DNA of 64,000 nucleotides, from the NCBI RefSeq assembly GCF_013284055.1, contig NZ_CP054143.1:3286001-3350000 (forward strand). Direction: 5' to 3'. Under the pieces are notes generated by a model, which made no database searches, was not told the origin of the DNA, and saw only the letters and a program-made list of their open reading frames with translations. Source of the stretch: Deefgea piscis. GTDB taxonomy: Bacteria > Pseudomonadota > Gammaproteobacteria > Burkholderiales > Chitinibacteraceae. Shown here in pieces: positions 8,298-18,500 of the stretch. Numbering within the stretch: the first letter of the stretch is position 1; every line of letters begins with the position of its first letter. A program made the translations under genes and the position numbers.

Positions 8298-8771
8298 TTA
8301 ATGAATCTCGATCTGTTTGACGAGTTCTAGTATTTCAGCCGCATGGCCTTTGGGGGTCACGTGGTAGAAAGCATGCCGAATGATGCCCGTTTGATCAATC
8401 ACAAACGTCGAGCGATCAATACCGTATCTTACCATGCCCTTTGCTTCCCATCGGTGTTGCGCATGATACAAGGCAATCACTTCGCTCTCGGCGTCCGAGA
8501 GCAGCTCAAATTCAAGCCCGTGCTCGTCAATAAATGACTCGTGTGCCATACAGTCATCTCGGCTCACACCGAGAATAACAGCGCCATATTTCGCGAATGC
8601 GGCAACACGGTCAGAAAACTCAATCGCTTCTAAAATACCGCCTGGCGTTTTATCGCCATTAAAAAAATACAGGATAACAATTTTTTTACCCAAAAAATCA
8701 GCCAGTTGTACCGTATTCATTTGTGCGTCCGGCAAAGCAAACTGTGGTGCAACATCTCCAGAATTCAGCAT
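8298..8771 (-). CDS. Bcp/PrxQ-type peroxiredoxin lacking the peroxidatic cysteine
   Basis: This 157-residue protein has the thioredoxin-fold layout of the Bcp (AhpC/TSA) family: GDVAPQFALPD at the N-terminus, ILYFFNGDKTPGG where the family has FYPKDxTPGC, then VILGVSRDD, and DRSTFVIDQTGIIRHAF. The catalytic cysteine position is Gly45 (codon GGT at 8637-8639), one base from a Cys codon. The only cysteine nearby is Cys74 in SRDDCMAHE. Without the peroxidatic Cys it should not act as a normal peroxidase. The ATG has GGAG upstream. It is co-directional with slyD. Confidence 0.85.
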   Translation of the reverse strand: MLNSGDVAPQFALPDAQMNTVQLADFLGKKIVILYFFNGDKTPGGILEAIEFSDRVAAFAKYGAVILGVSRDDCMAHESFIDEHGLEFELLSDAESEVIALYHAQHRWEAKGMVRYGIDRSTFVIDQTGIIRHAFYHVTPKGHAAEILELVKQIEIH

Positions 8772-8828
8772 AAATGCTCCAGTCAGTGCGATAATTAGAC
8801 TTCTTATTTTCCGTTATAGTCATCAGCC

Positions 8829-9965
8829 ATGCGTAAAACACTATTAGGCGCCATCTCACCCGAAGAATTTTTACGTGAATATTGGCAAAAAAAACCTTTA
8901 CTCATTCGCCAAGCGTGGACTGATTTCCCTGAAATCATCGACTACGCTCGTTTAGCCGAACTGGCCGAGCGCGACGATGTGCAATCTCGTCTAATCGAAT
9001 ACAAAAATGAGCGATGGAAACTCGAAAGCGGGCCATTTACCCCGTCTCGCCTAAAGCGACTTGGCGAGACCGATTGGACTATTTTGGTCCAAAGCGTGAA
9101 TCATTTAGTTCCGCATATTTCTGAATTATTGTACCGCTTTAATTTCCTACCTTACACGCGTCTTGATGACTTAATGATTTCTTATGCGCCGCCCGGCGGC
9201 ACGGTTGGCCCACATTACGATTCGTATGATGTGTTTTTATTGCAAGTGGGCGGCAAAAAGCGCTGGCAAATTTCCAGCGATGATGCCAGCGGCTTTATCG
9301 AAGATGCGCCGATTCGCGTACTAAAAGATTTTAATCCTGAGCAAGAATGGATTTTAGAGCATGGCGATATGCTGTATCTGCCGCCACAATACGCGCATTA
9401 CGGCGTGGCACTTGAGCCGGGTATGACTTACTCAATTGGCTTTCGCGCGCCCAAAACACAAGAAATCGCCGTCAAATTTTTAGAGTACCTGCAAGACGAA
9501 CTCTGCCTTGATGGCATGTATGCCGACCCAGATGCCACAGTAACCAGCGTGCCAGCACGGATTGACGAGCAATTTACCGATCGCATCAGCCAAATGCTGC
9601 AAAACATTCAGTGGAATGATGAGCGCGTTAAAGACTTCATCGGCCGTTACTTTACTGAACCACCACCGCATGTGTTTTTTGATCAAACTGAAGAGTTACT
9701 CGATTTTGATGATTTTGCTGCCGCAGTGGCGACATCGGGCGTGATGCTCGACCTAAAAAGCCAAATGCTCTACAGCGACGAGGCCATGTTTATTAATGGT
9801 GAGTTACTAGAGTGTCCTACTGAAGCAATCAATGAATTACAAACTCTCGCAAATAATAGACAGCTTGAAGCTGGTGTTTATACTGAAGGTCTTATAGAAA
9901 CCTTGTTCACTTATTATGAATATGGCTACATCACCCTCAAACCGAGCAGCGCTGACGCCGTTTGA
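8829..9965 (+). CDS. roxA: Ribosomal protein L16 arginine hydroxylase (JmjC-like cupin)
   Basis: This 378-residue 2-oxoglutarate/Fe(II) oxygenase of the RoxA/YcfD type hydroxylates an arginine of ribosomal protein uL16. The iron ligands are in PHYDSYDVFLLQVGGKKRW (HxD at about 128-130) and in PPQYAHYGVAL (second His at about 189). The C-terminal part fits the dimerisation and winged-helix region of the family. It is divergent from the peroxiredoxin gene with a 57-bp gap, and its 3' end overlaps the next ORF. Confidence 0.92.
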   Translation: MRKTLLGAISPEEFLREYWQKKPLLIRQAWTDFPEIIDYARLAELAERDDVQSRLIEYKNERWKLESGPFTPSRLKRLGETDWTILVQSVNHLVPHISELLYRFNFLPYTRLDDLMISYAPPGGTVGPHYDSYDVFLLQVGGKKRWQISSDDASGFIEDAPIRVLKDFNPEQEWILEHGDMLYLPPQYAHYGVALEPGMTYSIGFRAPKTQEIAVKFLEYLQDELCLDGMYADPDATVTSVPARIDEQFTDRISQMLQNIQWNDERVKDFIGRYFTEPPPHVFFDQTEELLDFDDFAAAVATSGVMLDLKSQMLYSDEAMFINGELLECPTEAINELQTLANNRQLEAGVYTEGLIETLFTYYEYGYITLKPSSADAV

Positions 9966-10419
9966 TCGCAAGCTGGAATATCAGAGCGCACTGCTTAATG
10001 TGTTACGGATAGCGCAGCGCGAGCTGATTCTTTGTGAGCGCGACTATTGTGAAAGCGATATTGATAGTCGCGCTTGCCATGATGCGCTGTGGGCTTTTTT
10101 TACCGCGCCCTCTCCCGGGCGATTAAAAATCTTGGTGCAAAACGCCGACTTTTTAGCCACGCGCTGCCCGCGCCTATTGCAATTGCGTGATCGTTTTTCG
10201 CATTTAATTGAAATTCGCCAGGTCACGACTTTTTCTTACGGACAAGAAAAAGGTTTTGTCATTGCTGACCGGCAACTTTTTATGCAAAGACATCATTTTT
10301 CGAGTTTTCGAGGGGAGACTGGGGAAAACCCGCACGTCGTAGCGAATCTGCAACACGATTTTGCCCTGCTCTGGGAGCAAGCTAGCCCCGCAGATAGCCT
10401 GCAACGCCTTTATTTATAA
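9916..10419 (+). CDS. Conserved protein of unknown function (overlaps roxA)
   Basis: This 167-residue protein starts inside the last 50 bp of roxA in another frame, an overlap that suggests translational coupling. It has no signal peptide or membrane segment. Visible pieces include LRIAQRELILCERDY near the N-terminus and HHFSSFRGETGENP and LLWEQASP near the C-terminus. I recall small betaproteobacterial proteins of this look annotated with a domain of unknown function; no activity can be stated. It may act with RoxA, but that is inference from position only. Confidence 0.7.
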   Translation: MNMATSPSNRAALTPFDRKLEYQSALLNVLRIAQRELILCERDYCESDIDSRACHDALWAFFTAPSPGRLKILVQNADFLATRCPRLLQLRDRFSHLIEIRQVTTFSYGQEKGFVIADRQLFMQRHHFSSFRGETGENPHVVANLQHDFALLWEQASPADSLQRLYL

Positions 10420-10631
10420 GGCTGTACACGCGGTTACACGAAGTAGCGAGATTCAATCTAAATACCCCCTGTTTTTGTCGCTTGGGCACTAGCCATTTTG
10501 TTCGGCAGTGCTTAGAATTCGTTCTGTCGGTTGTGTGAACAACTTAAGAAATTTATTTGAATCAAGTCAGCAAAATGTTTTGCTGCTTTGTTTTGAAATT
10601 ACCCTCACTTTTTAGCTAAAAGGTCTTAAAA

Positions 10632-10838
10632 ATGAAACAAACTCTACTCGTTGCTGCTTTGTTGGCTGTTGCTTTGTCTGCTTGCGGTAAAAAAGAAGAA
10701 GTAGCTGCTGATGCTGCTTCTGCTGTTGTTGAAGCAGCTTCTGCTGTTGAAGCAACTGCAGCTTCTGCTGTTGACGCTGTAGCTTCTGACGTTGCTCAAG
10801 CAGCTTCTGACGTTGCTTCTGCTGTTGAAGCTAAGTAA
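10632..10838 (+). CDS. Small Ala/Val/Ser-rich lipoprotein
   Basis: This 68-residue protein has a signal peptide, a lipobox (ALSAC, Cys19), a short charged linker GKKEEV, and then about 45 residues made of A, S, V, D and E in irregular repeats of ASAVEA/ASDVAQA type. It is predicted to be a lipid-anchored, coiled or helical peptide, perhaps like Lpp-type spacers. It stands alone and is followed by a strong terminator. No function can be assigned. Confidence 0.8.
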   Translation: MKQTLLVAALLAVALSACGKKEEVAADAASAVVEAASAVEATAASAVDAVASDVAQAASDVASAVEAK

Positions 10839-10857
10839 TTAGCTCTTCGCAGTATAG

Positions 10858-10885
10858 AAAAACCGACCTTTAGGTCGGTTTTTTT
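10858..10885 (+). terminator. Rho-independent terminator after the small lipoprotein
   Basis: An 11-bp perfect stem AAAACCGACCT / AGGTCGGTTTT is followed by T-rich sequence, 20 bp past the stop. Confidence 0.9.
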
Positions 10886-11079
10886 ACGTCCGTAAGAAAT
10901 ACCGCATTCGCCACCCTGCGCCAAGCTGCACGCGCGTACCTAGGCATGCTACGATTCGCTATCTTTTGTTTTCGCCAATCGATTTAAACTTGTCGGCCAG
11001 TGTTTGATCCGTATGATTGCCGACAATTTAAAATCGCTTTGGTATGTATTGCTATCTAAGCCTCATAAGGAATGCCGTT

Positions 11080-11790
11080 GTGACCGATACCCATATTAAT
11101 GTCGATCAAGCTGAGATCGAGAAATTTTCTGCTCTTGCGCATAAATGGTGGGACAAAAGCAGCGAATTCAAGCCCTTGCATGAAATCAACCCATTGCGCA
11201 TTGGCTTTATTGAGCAATATGCCGGCATCAAAGGGCTCTCCATGCTGGACGTGGGTTGTGGCGGCGGGATTTTATCTGAAGGCTTAGCTGAACGCGGCGC
11301 CACAGTAACTGGCATTGATTTGGCAGAAAAATCACTCAAAGTCGCAAAACTGCATTTATTTGAGTCGGGCTTAAGCGTTAACTATCAAAACATTCCGGTT
11401 GAACAACTTGCCGCCGAGCAAGCTGAAAGCTTTGATGTGGTCACTTGTATGGAAATGCTGGAGCATGTGCCATCGCCCGCCAGCATTATCGAAGCGTGCG
11501 CTCGCTTGGTAAAACCGGGTGGCTGGGTGTTTTTTTCAACGCTCAATCGCAATCCAAAATCCTATTTACTCGCCGTGCTTGGCGCCGAATATGTACTCAA
11601 TATGCTGCCCCGCGGCACGCATGAATACAAAAAATTCATTAAACCGTCTGAATTAGCGCGGATGACCCGCGCCGTGGGCTTAAATACGGTCGCCATTACC
11701 GGCATGACCTACAACCCGATCACTGACATTTATAAACTGAGCGATGACACCGATGTTAATTACATCGTTGCCACGCAGAAAAACGCATGA
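11080..11790 (+). CDS. ubiG: Ubiquinone biosynthesis O-methyltransferase
   Basis: This 236-residue SAM-dependent enzyme performs both O-methylations of ubiquinone synthesis. The family signature is clear: [19 protein letters not shown], the SAM-binding [15 protein letters not shown], and [14 protein letters not shown] chose the GTG start at 11080 because AAGGA sits 8 nt upstream and the protein then begins as in relatives; an ATG at 11044 would add 12 residues. Its stop overlaps the next start by 4 bp (ATGA), so the two are coupled. Confidence 0.93.
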   Translation: MTDTHINVDQAEIEKFSALAHKWWDKSSEFKPLHEINPLRIGFIEQYAGIKGLSMLDVGCGGGILSEGLAERGATVTGIDLAEKSLKVAKLHLFESGLSVNYQNIPVEQLAAEQAESFDVVTCMEMLEHVPSPASIIEACARLVKPGGWVFFSTLNRNPKSYLLAVLGAEYVLNMLPRGTHEYKKFIKPSELARMTRAVGLNTVAITGMTYNPITDIYKLSDDTDVNYIVATQKNA

Positions 11791-12455
11791 TCCGCGCCGT
11801 TTTATTTGACCTAGATGGCACCGTCGCCGATACCGCGCCCGATTTAGCCGGCGCGCTCAATCGACTACTATTGGAAGAAGGTCGTGAGCCGCAGCCTTAT
11901 GCGGCGATTCGCCCTTTAGCCAGCCACGGTGCTCGCGGCATTTTGGAATTGGGATTTGGTTTTACACCGGATGATGCCGAATATGCGCCTTTGCTCGCGC
12001 GTTTTTTCGATCATTACCAGAACTATGTATGCCAAGACACGGTGTTATTTGATGGGATGAGCGAGTTGATCACGCAGATTAACGCCCGAGGTTTAGCGTG
12101 GGGGATTATTACCAATAAGCCAATGCGTTTTACCGACCCATTGATTCAATTACTCCCCCTGCCTATAGCGCCAGAAACCTGTATTTCTGGGGATACGGTA
12201 GGCATACCCAAGCCAGCGCCTGAACCCATGCTGCACGCTGCGGCCGAACTGGGCATTGATCCGGCCCATTGCCTGTATGTTGGCGATGCCGAACGAGACA
12301 TTGAAGCGGGACGCAATGTGGGCATGACAACGGTACTGGCCAATTATGGCTACATACGTGCGTCTGATCAGCCGCAAAGCTGGGGTGCCGATATTCAAAT
12401 TGAACACCCGCTTGAACTACTGAAATACTTACCGCCACTACAATTAGCGCGATAA
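11787..12455 (+). CDS. gph: Phosphoglycolate phosphatase (HAD family)
   Basis: This 222-residue HAD hydrolase has motif [13 protein letters not shown] at residues 8-19, motif II in ITNKP, the lysine of motif III in [10 protein letters not shown], and motif [13 protein letters not shown]. It dephosphorylates 2-phosphoglycolate formed in DNA repair or oxygenase side reactions. The ubiG-gph pair with an ATGA overlap is common in proteobacteria, which supports the name over other HAD phosphatases. Confidence 0.88.
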   Translation: MIRAVLFDLDGTVADTAPDLAGALNRLLLEEGREPQPYAAIRPLASHGARGILELGFGFTPDDAEYAPLLARFFDHYQNYVCQDTVLFDGMSELITQINARGLAWGIITNKPMRFTDPLIQLLPLPIAPETCISGDTVGIPKPAPEPMLHAAAELGIDPAHCLYVGDAERDIEAGRNVGMTTVLANYGYIRASDQPQSWGADIQIEHPLELLKYLPPLQLAR

Positions 12456-12462
12456 CTTTCGA

Positions 12463-12491
12463 CTTAGCGGTGAATCAACGCCACCGCTAAG
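12463..12491. terminator. Stem-loop between convergent gph and the hybrid kinase
   Basis: A perfect 10-bp inverted repeat CTTAGCGGTG / CACCGCTAAG with a 9-nt loop lies between two convergent stop codons. It has no long T-run but is placed to end both transcripts. Confidence 0.6.
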
Positions 12492-12501
12492 CGAAATCCA
12501 T

Positions 12502-15500
12502 TTAGCGAATCAACTCACGCTCTTGCTGCGTAGCCTGTAATTGCCGCAAACCGACCAGTACCGGTTGCAAAGCATCAACCACAATGGCTAACTGCGCGGC
12601 GATCTCTTCTCCCGACTGTTTCTCAAGGCAGGCCTTCTCTAGCTCGCCCGCTAATTGTTGAATCTGCCGAGCCCCTAAATTAACGGCCATGCCTTTTAAT
12701 GAGTGGGCACAGCGCATTGCCGCATTCGGATCGCTCGCAGCCTGAGCTGCCGTAAAATCAGTGGCAAATTGACTAATGCTATTTGAAAACAACAGCAATA
12801 GCTTCATATACAAGCCCTCATCGGACATGCAACACGCCAAACCACTGACCGCATCAATCCCAGGCAAATCATAAATGGTGCGTTGTGGCTCAGTTGCTGT
12901 AGGAACAGCAGTGTCGTCCACGCCGGCAGGATCTGCTAATAAGCGATTTTTTTGCGGACTGATCCAGCGCGCAATGGTTGCGAACATTTCACCAATATTG
13001 AGTGGTTTCGCAATATGGTCATTCATTCCGGCGGCCAACACTTTGTCGCGATCCCCCGCCATCGCATTGGCTGTCATGGCAATAATCGGCAAATGCGCCC
13101 ATGCGGGTTGATTGCGAATGATTTTAGTGGTGGCGTAGCCATCCAGTATCGGCATTTGGCAATCCATTAAAATTCCATCAAAGTCAGACTGTTCGGCCAA
13201 AATATCCAAAGCAATTTGACCATTTTCTGCCAAGCGCACCTCGATACCGGCTTTTTCTAGTAGCGCAATAGCCAGCTCTTGATTGAGTTCATTGTCTTCA
13301 ACCAATAAAACCCGAGCGCCATGCAGTTTTAGCATCGCCTCACTTTGTGTTTCGGCTCTTTGCTCAAGGCGCGTTTCAGCCAGCTGCCCTTTATCTAAAG
13401 CCAAACCAATGACCTCTAATAAAGATGACCTTGATACTGGCTTACTCATTACACCGCGCACTCGGGCCCCACACTGCTCGGCCATTGCAGTCACATCTTG
13501 GCCATAGGCAGAGATTAAAATCATCGGGGGCAAGCCGCTAGCAAACGCCGATTGCAGTTGCACAATACATTGCAAGCCATCGAGCATCGGCATCTTATAA
13601 TCCATCAGCACTAAATGATAAGGCTGACCGCCACTCATTGAGTTGGCAATCATGCCTATCGCCAAATGCCCATTACTCACCTGATCAATTTGCATGCCAA
13701 AACTACCGACCATACGCGCTAAAATTTCTCTGGCAGTGGGGTTGTCATCGGCAATTAACACGCGTAAACCAGATAATTCTTCGGCGAGAAACATCCGTTT
13801 AGGGACTTTTTGGCTCGCTTGTAGACCAAAGAAGGCATGAAAGTGAAACGTGGTTCCGACACCTTCTTGGCTTTCTACCCAGATCCGGCCATTCATTAAT
13901 TCAACCAGTTTTTTGGAAATCGCCAAGCCCAAGCCCGTACCGCCATATTTTCGGCTGGTTGAACTATCGGCCTGACTAAACGATTGAAATAATTTGTCGC
14001 ACTGAGCGGCACTCATGCCGATACCCGAATCGCGCACCCAAAAATGCAGTTCAATTAATTCACTGTCGGCGCTAATTTTTTCAACGCCAACGACAATTTG
14101 CCCTTTTTCGGTAAACTTAACCGCATTATTGCCCAAGTTCACTAAAATCTGCCCTAGCCGTAATGAATCACCCACTAAGGACATGGGCAAATCCATCGGC
14201 ACTTCAAACAACAACTCCAGCCCTTTGTCTGATGCCTTATCGGCCACTAAATTAGCCAAATGGTCTAATACATCCTCTAAACCAAAATCGGCCAATTCCA
14301 TATCGAGCTTGCCCGCTTCGATTTTGGAAAAATCTAAAATATCATTAATAATGCCCAGTAGATTTTCTGCCGCTTTATTCACTTTACCCACGTAATTACG
14401 CGCCTTGGTATCGAGCGGCAGCTCTAAAGCCAAATGTGACATGCCGATAATGGCATTCATTGGGGTGCGAATTTCGTGGCTCATATTGGCCAAAAAATCA
14501 CTTTTAGCGCGAGTAGCTTCTTCGGCAGCATCTTTGGCAATTTCTAGCTCACCGGTACGTTCTTCAACCAAGGCTTCTAGGTGGTTTTTATACGCATCTA
14601 ATTCTGCATACGCGGTTAGATTTTCAATCGAAATTGCGGCTTGCGCCGCCAACCAGCTAATGGCTTGAAAGCGCTTCACCGAGAAGACGCCTTCAACCGA
14701 GCCGTGCTCTAAATACAAGACGCGCTGCGTTTTCCCTTGCCGGCCAATCGGCATACAAAGCAAAGATTTTATTTTTCGGGCATGAATCTGCGGATCATCG
14801 GCAAACTCAAGTGCTTGGCTGGCGTCTTCTAAAACAATCGCCTCACGTGTGTTGTTAACCAAGCGAATCACCGACTCGACCAAGCCCGTATCGGCCTGCA
14901 TAGAGCCAGCAGATTCTTCGATAGACAAGCGATTGTCTAAATCTAAAACAATGCAACCTTGTTCAGCGCCGGATGATTCCAAAATGATTTTTAACAACCG
15001 AGACAACAAGCCATCGAGTTTGCTTTCACTCGAGATGGTCTGCACTGCGCGTAAAATAGCCAAGACATCAATGGCGTCCAAGCCAAATTCATTGCTCACC
15101 GTACTAGTGACTCTCGTTAATTCAATTTTTGGCGACAAGCGAGATTTCACTCTGTGCGCTAATGCCAAAGCTTGGCACTCAATATAAGCTTGTACCGCTT
15201 GCTCGAGAGCTAATGTCGCAGCGGCAGCATTGCGCCGACGCTGGTGCATTTGCGCCAATGTTTCATTGAAAAAGCCCAGATTCAGCAAAAAGCAATGATG
15301 CTGTGCACTGTGAATGGCTTGCTGACATAGCGACACGGCTTGCTCTTCTTCGCCATCTAAATCTGCCAATAATGCACGCAAGAAAAACAATTTATCTTCA
15401 ACATTTTCAGCGCAGCCGGCAACATAGACTGACTGATAAAAGGCTTCAATAGTCCTTAATTCAGACAGCAACTCTGCCCGACTATTTGATTCAGCGGCTC

Positions 15501-18500
15501 TAGCCTTGCCTGCCAACGCCACACCATGCCAAAACGGATGGTGCAAACTCAATAAATAGGTCGCCGGCCACGCCGTTTGCACGCTGGCATATAAACGAAT
15601 CGCATCATCGAAGCGCCCCTCAAGGGTATACAGCATCATGCGACAAATATTTAGGCCGGCGATGGTAATGGGCACCGCCTGCCATGCTTCAATAAACGCC
15701 GCTTCCGAAAAATCACTATGATCCAAGACACCTAAACCCGCGGTATCACCATGTAAAGCAGCCGCTGTTGCAGCAAATGGTAAGCTTAAGCTACTCACAA
15801 AAGGCAGCTCATTGCTGGTACAAAAATTAAGTGTTCGCTGGGCGGTGGATTGTAAATCTGTCACGTCTCGGCATAAAAACAAACTAACCCAAGGTATGCC
15901 AACCAGCATGTAGCCACCATACAGCGGATCATGCGCACGTAATGCAACGCTATAACCTTCATTAAGCAGCGGAACCGCTCGCTGAGCAGGTTCGGCCCAA
16001 TGCGTAATATTCCAACCGTGATAGGCTAAGCAGCGCTCATAACCATACAAATCATAGGTTTTACTATTGCTATTGAGTAAGCGAATGCCCACTTCGGCAA
16101 TTTTGCAGGCATCTTGGTATCGGCGATGATGCGCAATTAATGCAATACCCAGCAAAGTAAAAAACATCGGTGAAACCCGCGTATAGCCATAGCGTATTGA
16201 GCGATTAACACCAATAATCGCGATCACCGAAAAGAACGGGAAATTCACAAAAATAGCGGGTTCAGAAACCTGCGATAACACTTTAAGTATCGCATCATGC
16301 GCCGCATCATCACTGACCGGCACATCATCAAGTGATGAATAAGATTGCGTACGCATCGTCGCTTCAAATTGCTCAAGCTCTTGCTGATACCTTTTCATTA
16401 ATGCCGCAGCATCATCGAGCGGCGGAATATCAATGCCAAATAAAGCCAAGGCTTCTCGACCAAGCTCATTGATTTCTGCTAAGCGGCTATCGTGATTTAA
16501 ATGAGCAATGCGCAAGAAATACAGCTCGACTTGCTCCAAAGGAGTTTGAGCATATTGCTCAAGCAATTGAATATAATCAGCAAACCGCTCAAATGACCCT
16601 GCCAGCTCAAAAACTTGAGCCGCATTTAAATACAACGCAAATGACAATTCAAAATTATTTGCCGAAAACGCATCACCCAGCAAAGCAATGCCCGTTTCTA
16701 AATAATTAAGCGCAGCCTGATAAGCCATGGCTTGCCTAGCTTTAAGCCCAGCCTGGAAATTTAAATCTGCCAGCTGCAAACGCTCATCGGGCAAACTAAT
16801 TAAATGCTGTGCGGCATTAAGGTGATCAACAATTTCAAATAATTTAGGTTCAATATCACTCGCCAACATCCGCTCGAGCATCAAACGGCCAATCCGCAAA
16901 TGCAGCTGGTTGGTGTATTCATCTGACTCTAAAACATAAGCGCCTTGCTGTACTCGATCATGCAAAAACTTAAATTCATGCTTATCTTTGCCATCGGTAA
17001 TCGGCAGAACAATTTCTTCTTGCAACGCTGGCGCCAACATCGTCAGAATCATCGCCTGATCGAGTTCTCCAATCATGGACAACGTTGCCAAATCAAATCG
17101 GTTCCCAATACTCGCCGCCATGTTCAAGATATTGCGGGTTTCTGGCGGTAGACGCCGAATACGGCGAACCATTAAATCAATGACATTTTCAGTGTGTGTG
17201 AGTGCTAAGGCGCGCTCTTTCGACCAAACCCACCAACGGCGCTGCGGATGAAATGATAAGATTTTTTCATCATACAATTCCTGCAAAAACTGCCGTAAAA
17301 AGAACGGATTACCTTGCGTTTTGCGCATTAACATATCGTAAAACAATGGCAAATCATCTAGGCCAGGAAAACTATCACAAACCAACTCAGCCAAATGCAC
17401 CGTAGCAAGAGGTCCTACGCTCACGGTTTGAATCGCCACGCCTTTCTTTTTAAGCTCTGCAAACATCAAAGCGAGTGGATGCTGCTCATCGACCTCGTTA
17501 TCGCGATAAGCACACAAGACCAATAAATAACCAACATTGCCTTCAGATAGACAGCTTTGAATTAAAGCTAAGGAGGCAAAATCAGCCCATTGCACGTCAT
17601 CTAAAAACAATACCAAGGGATGATTTGCATGCGCAAATGCCTTTAATAGCGCGGTAAATGCCATATTAAAGCGATGCTGACCAGCAGGTCCCTCCAATAC
17701 ACAGGGCTTGGCTTGTGGACCAATAATTCGCGTAATATCGGGGATGAGCTCAGCAATCACGGCGCTATTTTCACCCAGCGCATCACGTAAAGCCTCACCC
17801 CATCGTGCTAAATGTGCGCGATCTCCCGATAAAATTCGCCGCAGTAAAGCGGTAAACGTTTCAATTAACGCGGAATAAGGCACCTGCCGACGAAATTGAT
17901 CATGTTTCCCTTCAACCATAGCACCGCGCGATGCAGCAACAGCAGTCCGCAAGCTACGAACCAAGGTGGTTTTACCAATCCCCGAGTAGCCGCCAATGGT
18001 GCACAACACCCCCTTGCCTTGGCAGGCTTGCTCAAAAAGTTGCTGAAGCTGCGCCACATCCGCATCACGTCCATATAACTTATTGGAAATAATAAAACGC
18101 CCAGATTCATCGTGCGTACCCAGCAAAAAATCCTCAACCACCCCCGATTGCATACGCTGCAAACACTCTCGTAAATCTGCACTTAATCCAGCAACAGAGG
18201 CATAACGCCCCATCGTTGGTTTTTCAAGCAACTTGAGCACAATACGGCGCAATATTGGCGGTATATGCTGAGCATTCGGCATGGTTGCCGGTGGTAGCGC
18301 CAAATGGGCATGCACCAAAGCCAGTAAATCATTTGCAACAAAGGGCGGGGAATCATTAAGCCAGGTATACAGCAAACAACCCACTGAATATAAATCACTG
18401 CGCGGACTGACTTTATCCCACATCCGCCCAGCCTGCTCTGGCGATGCAAAACATAAATCCTCAATACTAATTAGCTCTGATCGCGAGGCTGGCGGCGCAA

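Noticed and set aside
10514-10525. AGAATTCGTTCT as another SOS-like box
   Set aside because: It lacks the GAAC-N4-GTTC spacing and is not joined to a -10 box like the recA and com sites.
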